24,780 nt of DNA from UBA2730 sp022793235 (GCA_949745755.1 CATJZL010000128.1:1-24780); one strand, 5' to 3'; counted from the stretch's first letter, positions 7,247-14,867 are shown. The notes: generated from the letters alone by a model not told the origin. Numbers and translations: made by a program.

Positions 7247-8275
7247 CTATTTGATAAGCATAGCATCTCCAAAAGAAAAGAAACGATACTTCTCATCAAC
7301 AGCTACCCTATAAGCTTCTAATACATTTTCTACTCCTGCTAAAGCAGAAACAAGCATTAAAAGCGTCGATTTAGGAAGATGAAAATTAGTAATTAAAGTA
7401 TCAATACCTTGAAAACGATAGCCTGGATAGATAAATATAGTAGTAAATCCACTCTCACATTTAAATATTCCATTATTTTTAGAAGCAATCGTTTCAAGTA
7501 CTCTGCAACTTGTTGTTCCTACACTAATTATCTTATGACCACATTCTCTTGTCTTGTTAAGTAAATCCGCACTCTCCTGACTCATAGTATAATACTCACT
7601 ATGCATCTCATGTTCTTCTATTTTCTCTACATTAACTGGTCGAAATGTACCCAAACCAACATGTAAAGTAACAGAGCAAATATTAACCCCCTTATCTTTA
7701 ATTTTAGATAAAAGTTCTTTTGTAAAATGAAGTCCCGCTGTAGGAGCAGCAGCACTACCAATTTCCTTTGCATAAACAGTCTGATACATAGAAGCATCCT
7801 CCAATTTTTGATGAATATAAGGAGGAAGAGGCATAGTACCAAGACTATCTAAAATCTCATAAAAAATCCCATTATATAAAAATTCATATTTTCGAATCCC
7901 TTCTTCTCCTACTTCAATACATTTAGCCTTTAGTCTACCATCTCCAAAAGAGACAATCACTCCCTCTTTTATACGCCTTGCAGGTTTTGTTAAACATTCC
8001 CATATATCCTTTTCTACATTTTTTAAAAGTAATACTTCAATGACTGCTTTTGTATCATATTTTTCACCTATTAAACGTGCTGGAAGTACCTTAGTATCAT
8101 TTAGAACAAGTGTATCTCCCTTTTCTAAATAATCAAGAACATGATAAAAATGTTTATGTTCTAAATCTCCAGTTTCTTTATCCAATACTAAAAGACGTGC
8201 CTCATCTCTTTCTTGTAAAGGGGTTTGCGCAATTAATTCTTCTGGTAAATGATAAGCAAATTCTTCTACTCTCAT
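7247..8275 (-). CDS. queA: S-adenosylmethionine:tRNA ribosyltransferase-isomerase
   Basis: Transfers and isomerises the ribosyl part of S-adenosylmethionine to preQ1-modified tRNA, making epoxyqueuosine at the wobble base. Recognised from family stretches including FAYHLPEELIAQTPLQERDE, DTLVLNDTKVLPARLIGEK, GSAAAPTAGLHFT, LHVGLGTFRPV, EYYTMS, and the C-terminal TNFHLPKSTLLMLVSALAG. The 342-aa length is normal. Gene order ruvA-ruvB-queA is the common Bacillota arrangement. The Shine-Dalgarno AGAAAGGAAATAAG lies within the last codons of the 30-codon ORF upstream. A strong AT hairpin with a T-run ends the operon. Confidence 0.97.
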   Translation of the reverse strand: MRVEEFAYHLPEELIAQTPLQERDEARLLVLDKETGDLEHKHFYHVLDYLEKGDTLVLNDTKVLPARLIGEKYDTKAVIEVLLLKNVEKDIWECLTKPARRIKEGVIVSFGDGRLKAKCIEVGEEGIRKYEFLYNGIFYEILDSLGTMPLPPYIHQKLEDASMYQTVYAKEIGSAAAPTAGLHFTKELLSKIKDKGVNICSVTLHVGLGTFRPVNVEKIEEHEMHSEYYTMSQESADLLNKTRECGHKIISVGTTSCRVLETIASKNNGIFKCESGFTTIFIYPGYRFQGIDTLITNFHLPKSTLLMLVSALAGVENVLEAYRVAVDEKYRFFSFGDAMLIK

Positions 8276-8280
8276 AAATC

Positions 8281-8373
8281 TTATTTCCTTTCTATTTCAT
8301 TTCCCAATATTACTGTTTTAGCACCTATTTTAGTAATTTCTCTATAAATAAACATTCTATGCTTATTTGCCAT
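8281..8373 (-). CDS. 30-aa small ORF between ruvB and queA
   Basis: A 30-codon ORF (ATG 8373 to TAA 8281-8283) fills the gap between ruvB and queA almost exactly: it starts 2 bases after the ruvB stop and ends 5 bases before the queA ATG. GAGGAG at the end of ruvB lies 8 bases upstream of its ATG, a good ribosome-binding distance. The product is basic (MANKHRMFIYREITKIGAKT, then about ten more residues ending IERK), with no membrane segment and no family I recognise. It may be a genuine small protein, a coupling ORF that keeps ribosomes moving into queA, or a chance frame. The queA Shine-Dalgarno is inside its last codons. Confidence 0.45.
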   Translation of the reverse strand: MANKHRMFIYREITKIGAKTVILGNEIERK

Positions 8374-8375
8374 CT

Positions 8376-9395
8376 CTACATCTCCTCAAATACACTTTCT
8401 TGATAATTAATTTGTAATACTTCATAGGCAAGAGAAGTAGCAACACGTCCACGAGGTGTTCGTTTTAAAAGCCCATTCTGCATAAGATAAGGTTCATAAA
8501 CATCTTCAATAGTAGTGACCTCTTCACCTATAGCAGAGGCAATCGCCTCAATACCAACTGGTCCTCCTCCAAATTTATTAATAATTGCAAGTAAAAGCTC
8601 ATGATCTGTATCATCCAAACCATATTTATCTACTTTTAAACGTTCTAAGGCCTTATCACAAACTTCATTATCAATTATCCCTTTTTTATCTACAATTGCA
8701 AAATCTCGAACACGCTTAAATAATCGATTAGCAATTCTTGGAGTACCACGACTCCTACTAGCTAAATCATGAGCAGCCTCTTCATCAATTGCAGTCCCCA
8801 AAACCCGAGCCGTCCTCTTAACAATCAAAGATAACTCTTCTTGTGTATAATATTGCAATTTACAAACGATTCCAAAACGATCACGAAGGGGGGCTGTTAA
8901 ATCTCCTGCTCTTGTTGTTGCACCAACCAAAGTAAAAGGAGGTAAATCAATTTTTATACTTCGAGTATTCCCTTCATTTCCAATAATAATATCTAAAGAA
9001 AAATCTTCCATGGCAGGATATAATATTTCCTCAATAAATCGAGGCATACGATGTATCTCATCAATAAATAAAACATCACCTGGTTCTAGTGAAGATAAAA
9101 TAGCAGCCAAATCACCACTTTTTTCAATACTAGGTCCACTTGCTGTTTTAAGATTACTACCAAGTTCATTTGCAATAATATTAGCAAGAGTCGTCTTTCC
9201 AAGACCTGGTGGACCATAAAGCAAAACATGATCAAGCACCTCTTCTCTCATTTTTGCAGCCTCTACAAAAACCTTAATATTCTCTTTTACATCTTTTTGC
9301 CCAATATATTCATCAATACTTTCAGGTCGAATAGAATTTTCAAGTATCTCATCAGCACAATTTTCTTCACAATTTAAGACATCTTCTGTATGCAT
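8376..9395 (-). CDS. ruvB: Holliday junction branch-migration helicase RuvB
   Basis: AAA+ motor that drives branch migration of Holliday junctions with RuvA. The N-terminal RPESIDEYIGQKDVKENIK stretch is typical, Walker A is GPPGLGKT, Walker B is DEIHRM, sensor 1 is in LVGATTRAG, the arginine-finger region is APLRDRFG, and the C-terminal winged-helix domain carries YEPYLMQNGLLKRTPRGR. The 339-aa length is normal. ATG 9395 follows AGGAGGTC shortly after the ruvA stop (9405), so the pair is one transcript. Confidence 0.98.
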   Translation of the reverse strand: MHTEDVLNCEENCADEILENSIRPESIDEYIGQKDVKENIKVFVEAAKMREEVLDHVLLYGPPGLGKTTLANIIANELGSNLKTASGPSIEKSGDLAAILSSLEPGDVLFIDEIHRMPRFIEEILYPAMEDFSLDIIIGNEGNTRSIKIDLPPFTLVGATTRAGDLTAPLRDRFGIVCKLQYYTQEELSLIVKRTARVLGTAIDEEAAHDLASRSRGTPRIANRLFKRVRDFAIVDKKGIIDNEVCDKALERLKVDKYGLDDTDHELLLAIINKFGGGPVGIEAIASAIGEEVTTIEDVYEPYLMQNGLLKRTPRGRVATSLAYEVLQINYQESVFEEM

Positions 9396-9404
9396 AATGA
9401 CCTC

Positions 9405-9965
9405 CTATTTTAATAATAATTTTAAAGCTTCCTTTACCTTATCCTCTATTGTTAAATCAGATGATATCTTAGGAAGAACAGAAGAGACTTCCTTATCTTT
9501 ATAACCAAGACCTAATAATACCTCTCTAAGTTCTACTACATCATGATCTTTTACCTCTTCAACAGCAGTAATTTCCCCAAGTTTTCCCTTTAAATCAAGA
9601 ACAATTTGCTTAGCCAACTTATCTCCAATTTTAGGAAACTTTTTTAAATAAAGAATATTTTCTCTATTTATTGCATCAACAATTCCAGGAATAGAACCTG
9701 TAGCAAGAATAGGTAAAGCCATTTTAGGACCAAGTCCTTTTACATGAATGAGTTTTAAAAACAAATTCCTCTCTTCTATACTTTTAAATCCAAAAAAACT
9801 AAGTTCATCTTCTTTAACAACTTGATACAAATAAACCTTATAATTTTCTCCCTCATTAAAAGCATAAGGATTAGAAGTAAATATAAAATACCCTATATCA
9901 TGACTTTCAACTACCACACCATTACTTTTTATTTCTGTAACAATTCCCTTTATATACTCATACAT
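9405..9965 (-). CDS. ruvA: Holliday junction-binding protein RuvA
   Basis: Tetrameric junction-binding partner of RuvB. Domain I begins MYEYIKGIVTEIKSNGVVVE; the tandem helix-hairpin-helix region contains LIHVKGLGPKMALPIL and LKKFPKIGDKLAKQIVLDLKG; the C-terminal domain III (LREVLLGLGYKDKEVSSVLP) contacts RuvB. The 186-aa length is slightly short but complete. GAGGTAAGAC precedes the ATG at 9965. First gene of the ruvA-ruvB-sORF-queA operon. Confidence 0.97.
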   Translation of the reverse strand: MYEYIKGIVTEIKSNGVVVESHDIGYFIFTSNPYAFNEGENYKVYLYQVVKEDELSFFGFKSIEERNLFLKLIHVKGLGPKMALPILATGSIPGIVDAINRENILYLKKFPKIGDKLAKQIVLDLKGKLGEITAVEEVKDHDVVELREVLLGLGYKDKEVSSVLPKISSDLTIEDKVKEALKLLLK

Positions 9966-9988
9966 ATGTCTTACCTCATTTCCTTTAT

Positions 9989-9994
9989 ATTATA
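9989..9994 (-). promoter_or_regulatory. Possible -10 box for the ruvAB-queA operon
   Basis: TATAAT on the minus strand (9994-9989), 23 bases upstream of the ruvA ATG and just before the Shine-Dalgarno. The -35 region is a pyrimidine run with no clear TTGACA-like hexamer, so the call rests on the -10 alone. Confidence 0.4.
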
Positions 9995-10036
9995 ACGTAA
10001 AAAGATAGAAAAAAAAAGACTACTTCTTATTTATAC

Positions 10037-10067
10037 AAAAAAAGGAAATATTTTTCTACTTTCCTTT
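10037..10067 (-). terminator. Intrinsic terminator of the SpoIIID-like gene
   Basis: Minus-strand stem AAAGGAAA / TTTCCTTT with an 11-base loop and a seven-T tail. The 5' arm spans the last codons and stop of the gene. It separates that gene from ruvA. Confidence 0.75.
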
Positions 10068-10829
10068 AGTATTTTTATTACAAGAACGAAATAATAATTC
10101 TTCAAAATAAGTAGTATTAAAATAAGAATATATAAAAGAAGAATCTATATCAAATTGAGAGGCAAAAGAATAAAAATCCATCTTTCTTAATTCTTCTAAA
10201 GAGAATTGTTCTTTTTCTATAAATTGAAGCAATTGAACGAGCTTCTCCTTTTTTGTAGCAAGATCACTAGATAAAACAGAATATTTATCAGAAAGCTTTT
10301 GAATAATAAAATTATAATATTCTTCTCTCAATAAATCTTGCAAATGCTCACTTGTCAAATAATTACCAATAGAAGATTTACTATACCCTAAAATAGAAGC
10401 CATTTGAGTATAAGTAAGACTTTTCTCCAAATATAAAATAGAGGTTTTCATCATTTTTAATTCTCTTACAGTATGAATCTCAGTATTAACATTTTTTACA
10501 ATACTAATAGACAACAACTCTTCATCTGATAACGATTTAATAGCAAACAAAGCTCCTATTCCACGAGTATTACGATTATGAGAGCGAATTTTATCTTGTA
10601 ATAAATTATAAAACTCCTCTCCTAAAAATCTTTCTACCAAATCTCCGTGAATAGATTGATGAATAAAATGAGTACTTGTCTTATAAATTTTTTCTAACTC
10701 TCTATAACAAACATCATGATAATAAAAATGAATAGCAATACGTAATTTCTTATATGAATAAAAATCAAGTAAATGATTTGTATAAAAAGAATCAATAAAA
10801 TGAATTAATTTTTTTTCAGACAATTCCAT
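10056..10829 (-). CDS. SpoIIID-like multi-helix-turn-helix putative regulator
   Basis: A 257-aa protein made of repeated helix-turn-helix units. The first (about 45-95) reads ELEKIYKTSTHFIHQSIHGD, then an RSHNRNTRGIGA stretch. This parallels SpoIIID, where a KSTVHKDLTERL helix is followed by an HKSIRHLRGG tail. A second unit (about 130-175) has LTYTQMASILGYSKSSIGNY, and a weaker third lies near LEELRKMDFYSFASQFDIDS. SpoIIID itself is about 90 aa with a single such unit, so this is an expanded relative. Likely a DNA-binding regulator; its targets are unknown. The gene has a near-consensus promoter, a GAGGGGGGAAGGG Shine-Dalgarno and its own terminator, so it is monocistronic between ruvA and the paired FYGD...GSR modules. 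Confidence 0.6.
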   Translation of the reverse strand: MELSEKKLIHFIDSFYTNHLLDFYSYKKLRIAIHFYYHDVCYRELEKIYKTSTHFIHQSIHGDLVERFLGEEFYNLLQDKIRSHNRNTRGIGALFAIKSLSDEELLSISIVKNVNTEIHTVRELKMMKTSILYLEKSLTYTQMASILGYSKSSIGNYLTSEHLQDLLREEYYNFIIQKLSDKYSVLSSDLATKKEKLVQLLQFIEKEQFSLEELRKMDFYSFASQFDIDSSFIYSYFNTTYFEELLFRSCNKNTKGK

Positions 10830-10855
10830 GCCCTTCCCCCCTCACACAACATTAT

Positions 10856-10883
10856 ATTATATAGGAAAAGCAAAAAAAGTCAA
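10856..10883 (-). promoter_or_regulatory. Promoter of the SpoIIID-like gene
   Basis: On the minus strand, TTGACT (10883-10878), a 16-base spacer, then TATAAT (10861-10856). The leader to the ATG at 10829 is about 20 bases and includes a long G-rich Shine-Dalgarno. Confidence 0.75.
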
Positions 10884-10996
10884 TTTCCAATAATAAGACT
10901 TATAATCATTTCAAAATTTGTCCAAAATTAAATAGAAAAGAATTAAATTTCTACAATACCTTATCAATCACCATAAAAATAATAATTTAAATTTTA

Positions 10997-11203
10997 TTAT
11001 ATTGTAGTAATAAAAGCCAACCGACTTCCATGTTTATAAAGTGCAAAACCTATATTACCCAAAAAAGCAAACTCCCCTGTAAAAACACCATCATACCATT
11101 GACAACCATGATAGGCCCAAGACCCTGTTGGAAAAACAAAGTTAGAATAATCACCGTAAAAGCATTTAATTTTACCTAAACAATCTCGTCTATAATATCT
11201 CAT
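10997..11203 (-). pseudogene. Orphan FYGD...GSR module, copy 2 (has an ATG)
   Basis: The only copy with a start codon in frame: ATG 11203 leads through RYYRRDCLGKIKC into FYGD and ends GSRLAFITTI before TAA. The ribosome-binding site is poor, and no promoter is evident because the segment ahead belongs to the preceding repeat unit. The core shows SWAYHGCQWYDGVFTGEFAF and KHGSR. The FYGD-to-GSR span is again exactly 47 residues, with the same Trp15, Gly19, Gly25, Gly29, Phe31 and Gly38. The rest of the protein to which such a C-terminal module would belong is missing. It could be a short expressed protein, but a fragment or cassette fits better given its siblings. Confidence 0.6.
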
Positions 11204-11241
11204 CAATTACCAATATTTTAGTAATTTAAAATTCTATTATA

Positions 11242-11400
11242 TTATAGTATATTACCCAACCGACTTCCTTGATCATAAATAAAAGAACCATAATATACAT
11301 GAAATGAAAAAACCCCATTTTGACTTCCATAATACCATGAGCCACCCTTTGAAACCCATGGTTTAAAAGCATCAATAAAAACTGTACTATCACCGTAAAA
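11242..11400 (-). pseudogene. Orphan FYGD...GSR module, copy 3
   Basis: A 52-codon stretch from FYGD through GGSWYYGSQNGVFSF to YDQGSRLGNIL and TAA, with 47 residues from FYGD to GSR. It lies in the stretch 11207-11546 that has no complete gene. In frame, a TAG lies three codons before FYGD and no start codon exists, so it cannot be translated alone. The interior differs from copies 1 and 2 at most residues, yet the ends TTTTACGGTGAT and GGAAGTCGGTT are identical in all three. A deacetylase-gene terminator and a 10-base palindrome (11449-11458) lie upstream. Confidence 0.7.
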
Positions 11401-11466
11401 TCTTACACCCTATGTAGTATAATAAAATTCGCCTATATACTACTTCTTTAGTATACTATACTTAAT

Positions 11467-11502
11467 AAAAAAGAGCTAATCCACAAAATATTAGATTAAC
11501 CA
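11467..11502 (-). terminator. Terminator of the yebC-deacetylase operon
   Basis: Minus-strand imperfect hairpin, GGTTAATC pairing with GATTAGCTC, followed by TTTTTT, about 45 bases past the deacetylase stop. Confidence 0.55.
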
Positions 11503-11546
11503 CTTTTTAAATATAATAACAAAAAAATAAAGAATTTACTATATGC

Positions 11547-13247
11547 TTAACTTACCATATGAATAAACTGTTGTAAAGAAGTATTTTTATAAATAGGATA
11601 TCTTGGAATTTTCCAGTTATAATCACTTCGTTTAGACTTACGATTCCCCCCAATAAATGCTAGAGAAAATCCCACATCTTTTACAGCCTGTATCGCTTTA
11701 TCATCATAAGTATAAAAAGGAAAACAAAAAGCCTTTTTACTACCAATTACATCAACAGACTTTTGCAAATCCTCTACTAAATGATCATATCCATAACAAA
11801 TCATTTGAGCCTTACCACAATCTCCTGTATTATGCATATCAAAAGTATGAGACTCTATATCTAAATATTCTGAACGATAATTATTGATATCCCACCAACC
11901 TGCTATTAAAAATAAAGTTGCATGCATCTTATATTCTTCTAAAATAGGAATTAAATGGTTTCCATTATGACGCCCTGTACCAAAAGCCCCATCATCAATA
12001 GTAAGTAAAACACTTTTTTCTGGAAGCTCAATTTCTCCATACATCCACTTTCTATATTCATCCATAGTCAAAGTCTTATAATGATTATCTCTTAAATAAT
12101 TAAGCTGTTCTCTAAAATTCTTTATATCCAAACAAATATTCTCATTACAACCTTCCTTTGACCCATCATAAAAGAAATGATAATTAATAACTGCTATTTT
12201 TTGTTCACCAGTAGCAGGTGTTTGTTCTTTCTCTTCCTGTTTTACTTCTACTACATTCTCTCCTAAAACCATTTTTTGAAAATTATCTATTGTTGTATAA
12301 CTTTTAATAGAATATCTAGATAATTGATCCAACCTGCTTTCTTTTGTAGTCTTCATATTATTATCAACGAATACAATACCAGAATCAAGACCAACTATAT
12401 TAACAAAATGATTATATTTTTCATTTAGATTTTTTAAAATGTCATTATCATTAGTTGCCATTAAAAGTATAGCCTTCTCTTTTAATCTTATATTCCCATT
12501 TAACCAATTCTTATATTCTGATACATTTATAGCATAATAATTATTTTCTTTTAAAAACTGTAATTGTTCTTCTAAAGATTTAGTTGTAACACAATCATCA
12601 TTTACACAGGTATCTGCTACATGACTATAATGAATTAAACTAATATAATTAGCATCAATCTCCTCACTATTTTTACTTTCAACAACTTCTTTAATATCTT
12701 TTTCATTAATTTTAAAAAGCTTATTTAAATATTTTACATAATAATAATTTCCCTCAATAAATTTTATTGGTAATGTTATAGAATCTTTCATTAAAATATA
12801 TTTTTGATCATCAAAATAAAGTTTTGCATTTTTCTTTGTTTCTGCATTTTTATTAAGCATAATATAATGTATATATGTATCATTTTCACTCAGTTTTTTA
12901 ACCTTTTTTACATCTTTATAATAAACGTAATACTCTGTATCTTTTACTTTATAATAAGCAAAATCCTTTTGTTTTTCTTTTACAATTTCTATATCTATAT
13001 CCTTAGAAATCTCACCTATTTGCTCTAACTCCTTTGTATAAAGACTAGTATCTTTCCTAATTTTAACATATGGATTATAATTTTTATCTATTTCAACTAT
13101 TAAAGTTTTACGTTTTTCTACCTCTTTATATTTATATAAAGTAAAAGCACCCGCAAATAACAAAAAAACGAAAATGACTATAAATAGAAGAATACTCTTT
13201 TTTCCTAATTTTTTCTTATCCTTTTTTTCTTTTCTTATCTTGTTCAT
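11547..13247 (-). CDS. Membrane-anchored tandem polysaccharide deacetylase (NodB) protein
   Basis: A 566-aa protein with a basic N-terminus and one membrane segment (about 18-38), an SH3-like or linker region to about 195, and two NodB-type units. The second (about 350-566) is complete: TIDDG at 416-420, and His467/His472 in ESHTFDMHNTG as metal ligands. The first (about 198-290) aligns with it (ISLIHYSHV with IAVINYHFF; SEYKNWLNGNIRLKEKAILL with DEYRKWMYGEIELPEKSVLL) but has ATNDND where TIDDG should be, so it is degenerate. Both carry a C-x4-C pair near their start. Such enzymes remove N-acetyl groups from cell-wall glycans outside the membrane; the exact substrate is unknown. It begins 15 bases after yebC, following ATAGGTGA, and shares its transcript. 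Confidence 0.88.
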   Translation of the reverse strand: MNKIRKEKKDKKKLGKKSILLFIVIFVFLLFAGAFTLYKYKEVEKRKTLIVEIDKNYNPYVKIRKDTSLYTKELEQIGEISKDIDIEIVKEKQKDFAYYKVKDTEYYVYYKDVKKVKKLSENDTYIHYIMLNKNAETKKNAKLYFDDQKYILMKDSITLPIKFIEGNYYYVKYLNKLFKINEKDIKEVVESKNSEEIDANYISLIHYSHVADTCVNDDCVTTKSLEEQLQFLKENNYYAINVSEYKNWLNGNIRLKEKAILLMATNDNDILKNLNEKYNHFVNIVGLDSGIVFVDNNMKTTKESRLDQLSRYSIKSYTTIDNFQKMVLGENVVEVKQEEKEQTPATGEQKIAVINYHFFYDGSKEGCNENICLDIKNFREQLNYLRDNHYKTLTMDEYRKWMYGEIELPEKSVLLTIDDGAFGTGRHNGNHLIPILEEYKMHATLFLIAGWWDINNYRSEYLDIESHTFDMHNTGDCGKAQMICYGYDHLVEDLQKSVDVIGSKKAFCFPFYTYDDKAIQAVKDVGFSLAFIGGNRKSKRSDYNWKIPRYPIYKNTSLQQFIHMVS

Positions 13248-13262
13248 AAATTCACCTATAAA

Positions 13263-13988
13263 CTAAGACTCTTTCAAATTACAAAAGACATCTTGAACAT
13301 CATCTAATTCTTCTAATTGTTCTATTAGATTATGAATTTTTTCTTTTTGTTCCTCATCATCTATTCCTACTGTATTCGTTGGAATAAAAGTAACTTCACT
13401 CGTTAAAAATTCTCGAACTCCCATATCTTCTAAGGCTTTTTTTACCTTAATAAAATTTTCAGCTGAAGTAACAATCTCATAAACATTATCTATCAATACA
13501 AAATCAAGCGCTCCATGATCAAGAGCAGTCATCATAACATCCTCTTCATTATAATCACTCGGAATATCTATAATACCACGACGTTCAAACAAATAACTTA
13601 CACTTCCACTTGTTCCAAGATTACCTCCACGTTTTGTAAAGGTACTTCGAACATCACTAGCTGTTCTATTTTTATTATCTGTTAAGCAATCAACCATAAC
13701 AGCAACACCACTTGGACCATATCCTTCATACCGAATAGCATCATAATGCTCTCCTTCTGTTGCCCCTTTAGCCTTTTGAATAGCCTTCTCAATATTATCC
13801 TTAGGCATATTAGCACTTCTTGCCTTTTCAATCACCATTCTTAAAGATGCATTACTGTCAGGATCAGGACTACCACTTTTTGCTGCCACATAAATTTCTT
13901 TGGCTAGTTTTTGAAACACCTTACCACGAGCTGCATCAAGCTCCCCCTTTTTTCTATGAATTGTTGCCCATTTTGAATGTCCACTCAT
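13263..13988 (-). CDS. yebC: YebC/PmpR family protein
   Basis: A 241-aa YebC family member. It starts MSGHSKWATIHRKKGELDAA and contains KGATEGEHYDAIRYEGYGPS, VMVDCLTDNKNRTASDVR and GGNLGTSGSVSYLFERRG, all typical. The frame is open upstream to 14030, but ATG 13988 follows GAGGAGGAATAAAG and matches the family start. Members have been described as transcription regulators and, more recently, as translation factors that relieve ribosome stalling. It is cotranscribed with the deacetylase gene; the functional link is unclear. Confidence 0.96.
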   Translation of the reverse strand: MSGHSKWATIHRKKGELDAARGKVFQKLAKEIYVAAKSGSPDPDSNASLRMVIEKARSANMPKDNIEKAIQKAKGATEGEHYDAIRYEGYGPSGVAVMVDCLTDNKNRTASDVRSTFTKRGGNLGTSGSVSYLFERRGIIDIPSDYNEEDVMMTALDHGALDFVLIDNVYEIVTSAENFIKVKKALEDMGVREFLTSEVTFIPTNTVGIDDEEQKEKIHNLIEQLEELDDVQDVFCNLKES

Positions 13989-14068
13989 CTTTATTCCTCC
14001 TCTTTCACTAAAATAATAATAGCATAACATAGCATCTTTTTCTAGATTTAATATAAGTTTTAATAATT

Positions 14069-14865
14069 CTACCTTATAAACAACTGATATGTTTTTTCTT
14101 TTTCCTCATATTCTTGTTTTTTCACTTCAAATACATTTGATATAAACTTTTTAAAATAATTTTCTACTTTGATATCATAAAATTCCATTTTTTGAAACGC
14201 TTCAGAAAGATTTATATTATATATTTTAGCCAACTCATCATCTAAATCTTTAAGACCTTCTTTCAAATAAAAATTATTGTATTCAATAATAGAATACTTT
14301 AAATCAAGTAAAACAGAAATAGCATTCATTTTTACTGTTCCAGGATAAAGAGTAAATTTAGAACGATATCCCTTATATTTTACAAGCATATCTTGTGTAT
14401 ATTTATTACAAAATCTATCTAATTTATGCCTAGCAGTTAAAGTTAGAAAACTGTTTGCTGAATCATATCTTGGTGCTAAAACATAACTACCATTATACAA
14501 AAAGCCCTGATTATTCACATTACGATCACGTTGACAAAATCATTAGAAATCTTTGGTTTTTTAAATAGTAAAAAAAGAAAGGGTACAAATTCATTTTTTC
14601 CTATAAAATCAAGTGAAATAATACCATTTTTTCCATTATATCTAGCAAGATCATAAGACGCATTAGAAAGACCATATTGAAGAGACATTTACTCATTAAT
14701 TATTTCCTTAATTGACTCAAAAGGAAGTTTTTCCTCTTTAAATAGAACCAGATCAGAATGATAACGAAACCATTGCTTTTCTCTTGAACCATATGTCGGT
14801 TTATCAACTATTTCTAAATTAGCAATATGATTTAAATCAATAACACCATATCTAACACTTTTTAT
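14069..14865 (-). pseudogene. HipA-like kinase pseudogene
   Basis: Three pieces in two frames together resemble a HipA-type kinase. From 14865 the frame reads YGSREKQWFRYHSDLVLFK to SIKEIINE and meets TAA at 14689-14691. In the same frame it resumes MSLQYGLSNASYDLARYNGK, then GIISLDFIGKN, like the ATP-site stretch of HipA-like proteins. Near 14530-14555 the frame shifts, and the next piece reads QRDRNVNNQGFLYNGSYVLA and PRYDS, corresponding to the catalytic DRHxxNxG loop (His here Asn) and the LAP-YD metal motif, ending at 14069. No start codon exists at the 5' end, which begins right after the obgE stop. Spacing between ATP-site and catalytic pieces is short, suggesting an internal deletion as well. 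Intact relatives act as toxin or regulatory kinases. The 14069-14518 part alone is open from a GTG. Confidence 0.65.
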
Positions 14866-14867
14866 AA

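Larger units (their letters stand above)
10945..11400 (-). repeat. Tandem array of FYGD...GSR units with conserved intergenic segment
   Basis: Two full units and the truncated start of a third stand head-to-tail, about 239 bases apart. Besides the coding part, the segment after each stop is also repeated. After copy 3 it carries AATTTTAAATTA and then TATTGGTAATTGATGAGATA; after copy 2 it carries AATTTAAATTA and then TTATGGTGATTGATAAGGTA. These align with few differences. The array therefore arose by duplication of a unit larger than the coding module, and the right-to-left end (about 10945-10998) is the stump of a further copy. Confidence 0.65.

Noticed and set aside
6989..11400. A diversity-generating retroelement
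   Set aside because: The modules resemble variable-protein C-termini, but there is no reverse transcriptase, no template repeat with adenine-biased differences, and the differences between copies are not limited to adenine sites.
6989..11400. Integron-like cassette array
   Set aside because: No inverted, foldable recombination sites flank the modules, and no tyrosine integrase is in the window.
10945..11400. CRISPR array
   Set aside because: Units are about 240 bases and coding, with no short repeat-spacer periodicity and no cas genes.
12804..13028. Plus-strand hydrophobic ORF that looks like a small membrane protein
   Set aside because: Antisense to the deacetylase gene in an A-rich region; the Ile/Phe richness is the expected complement of Lys/Glu codons.
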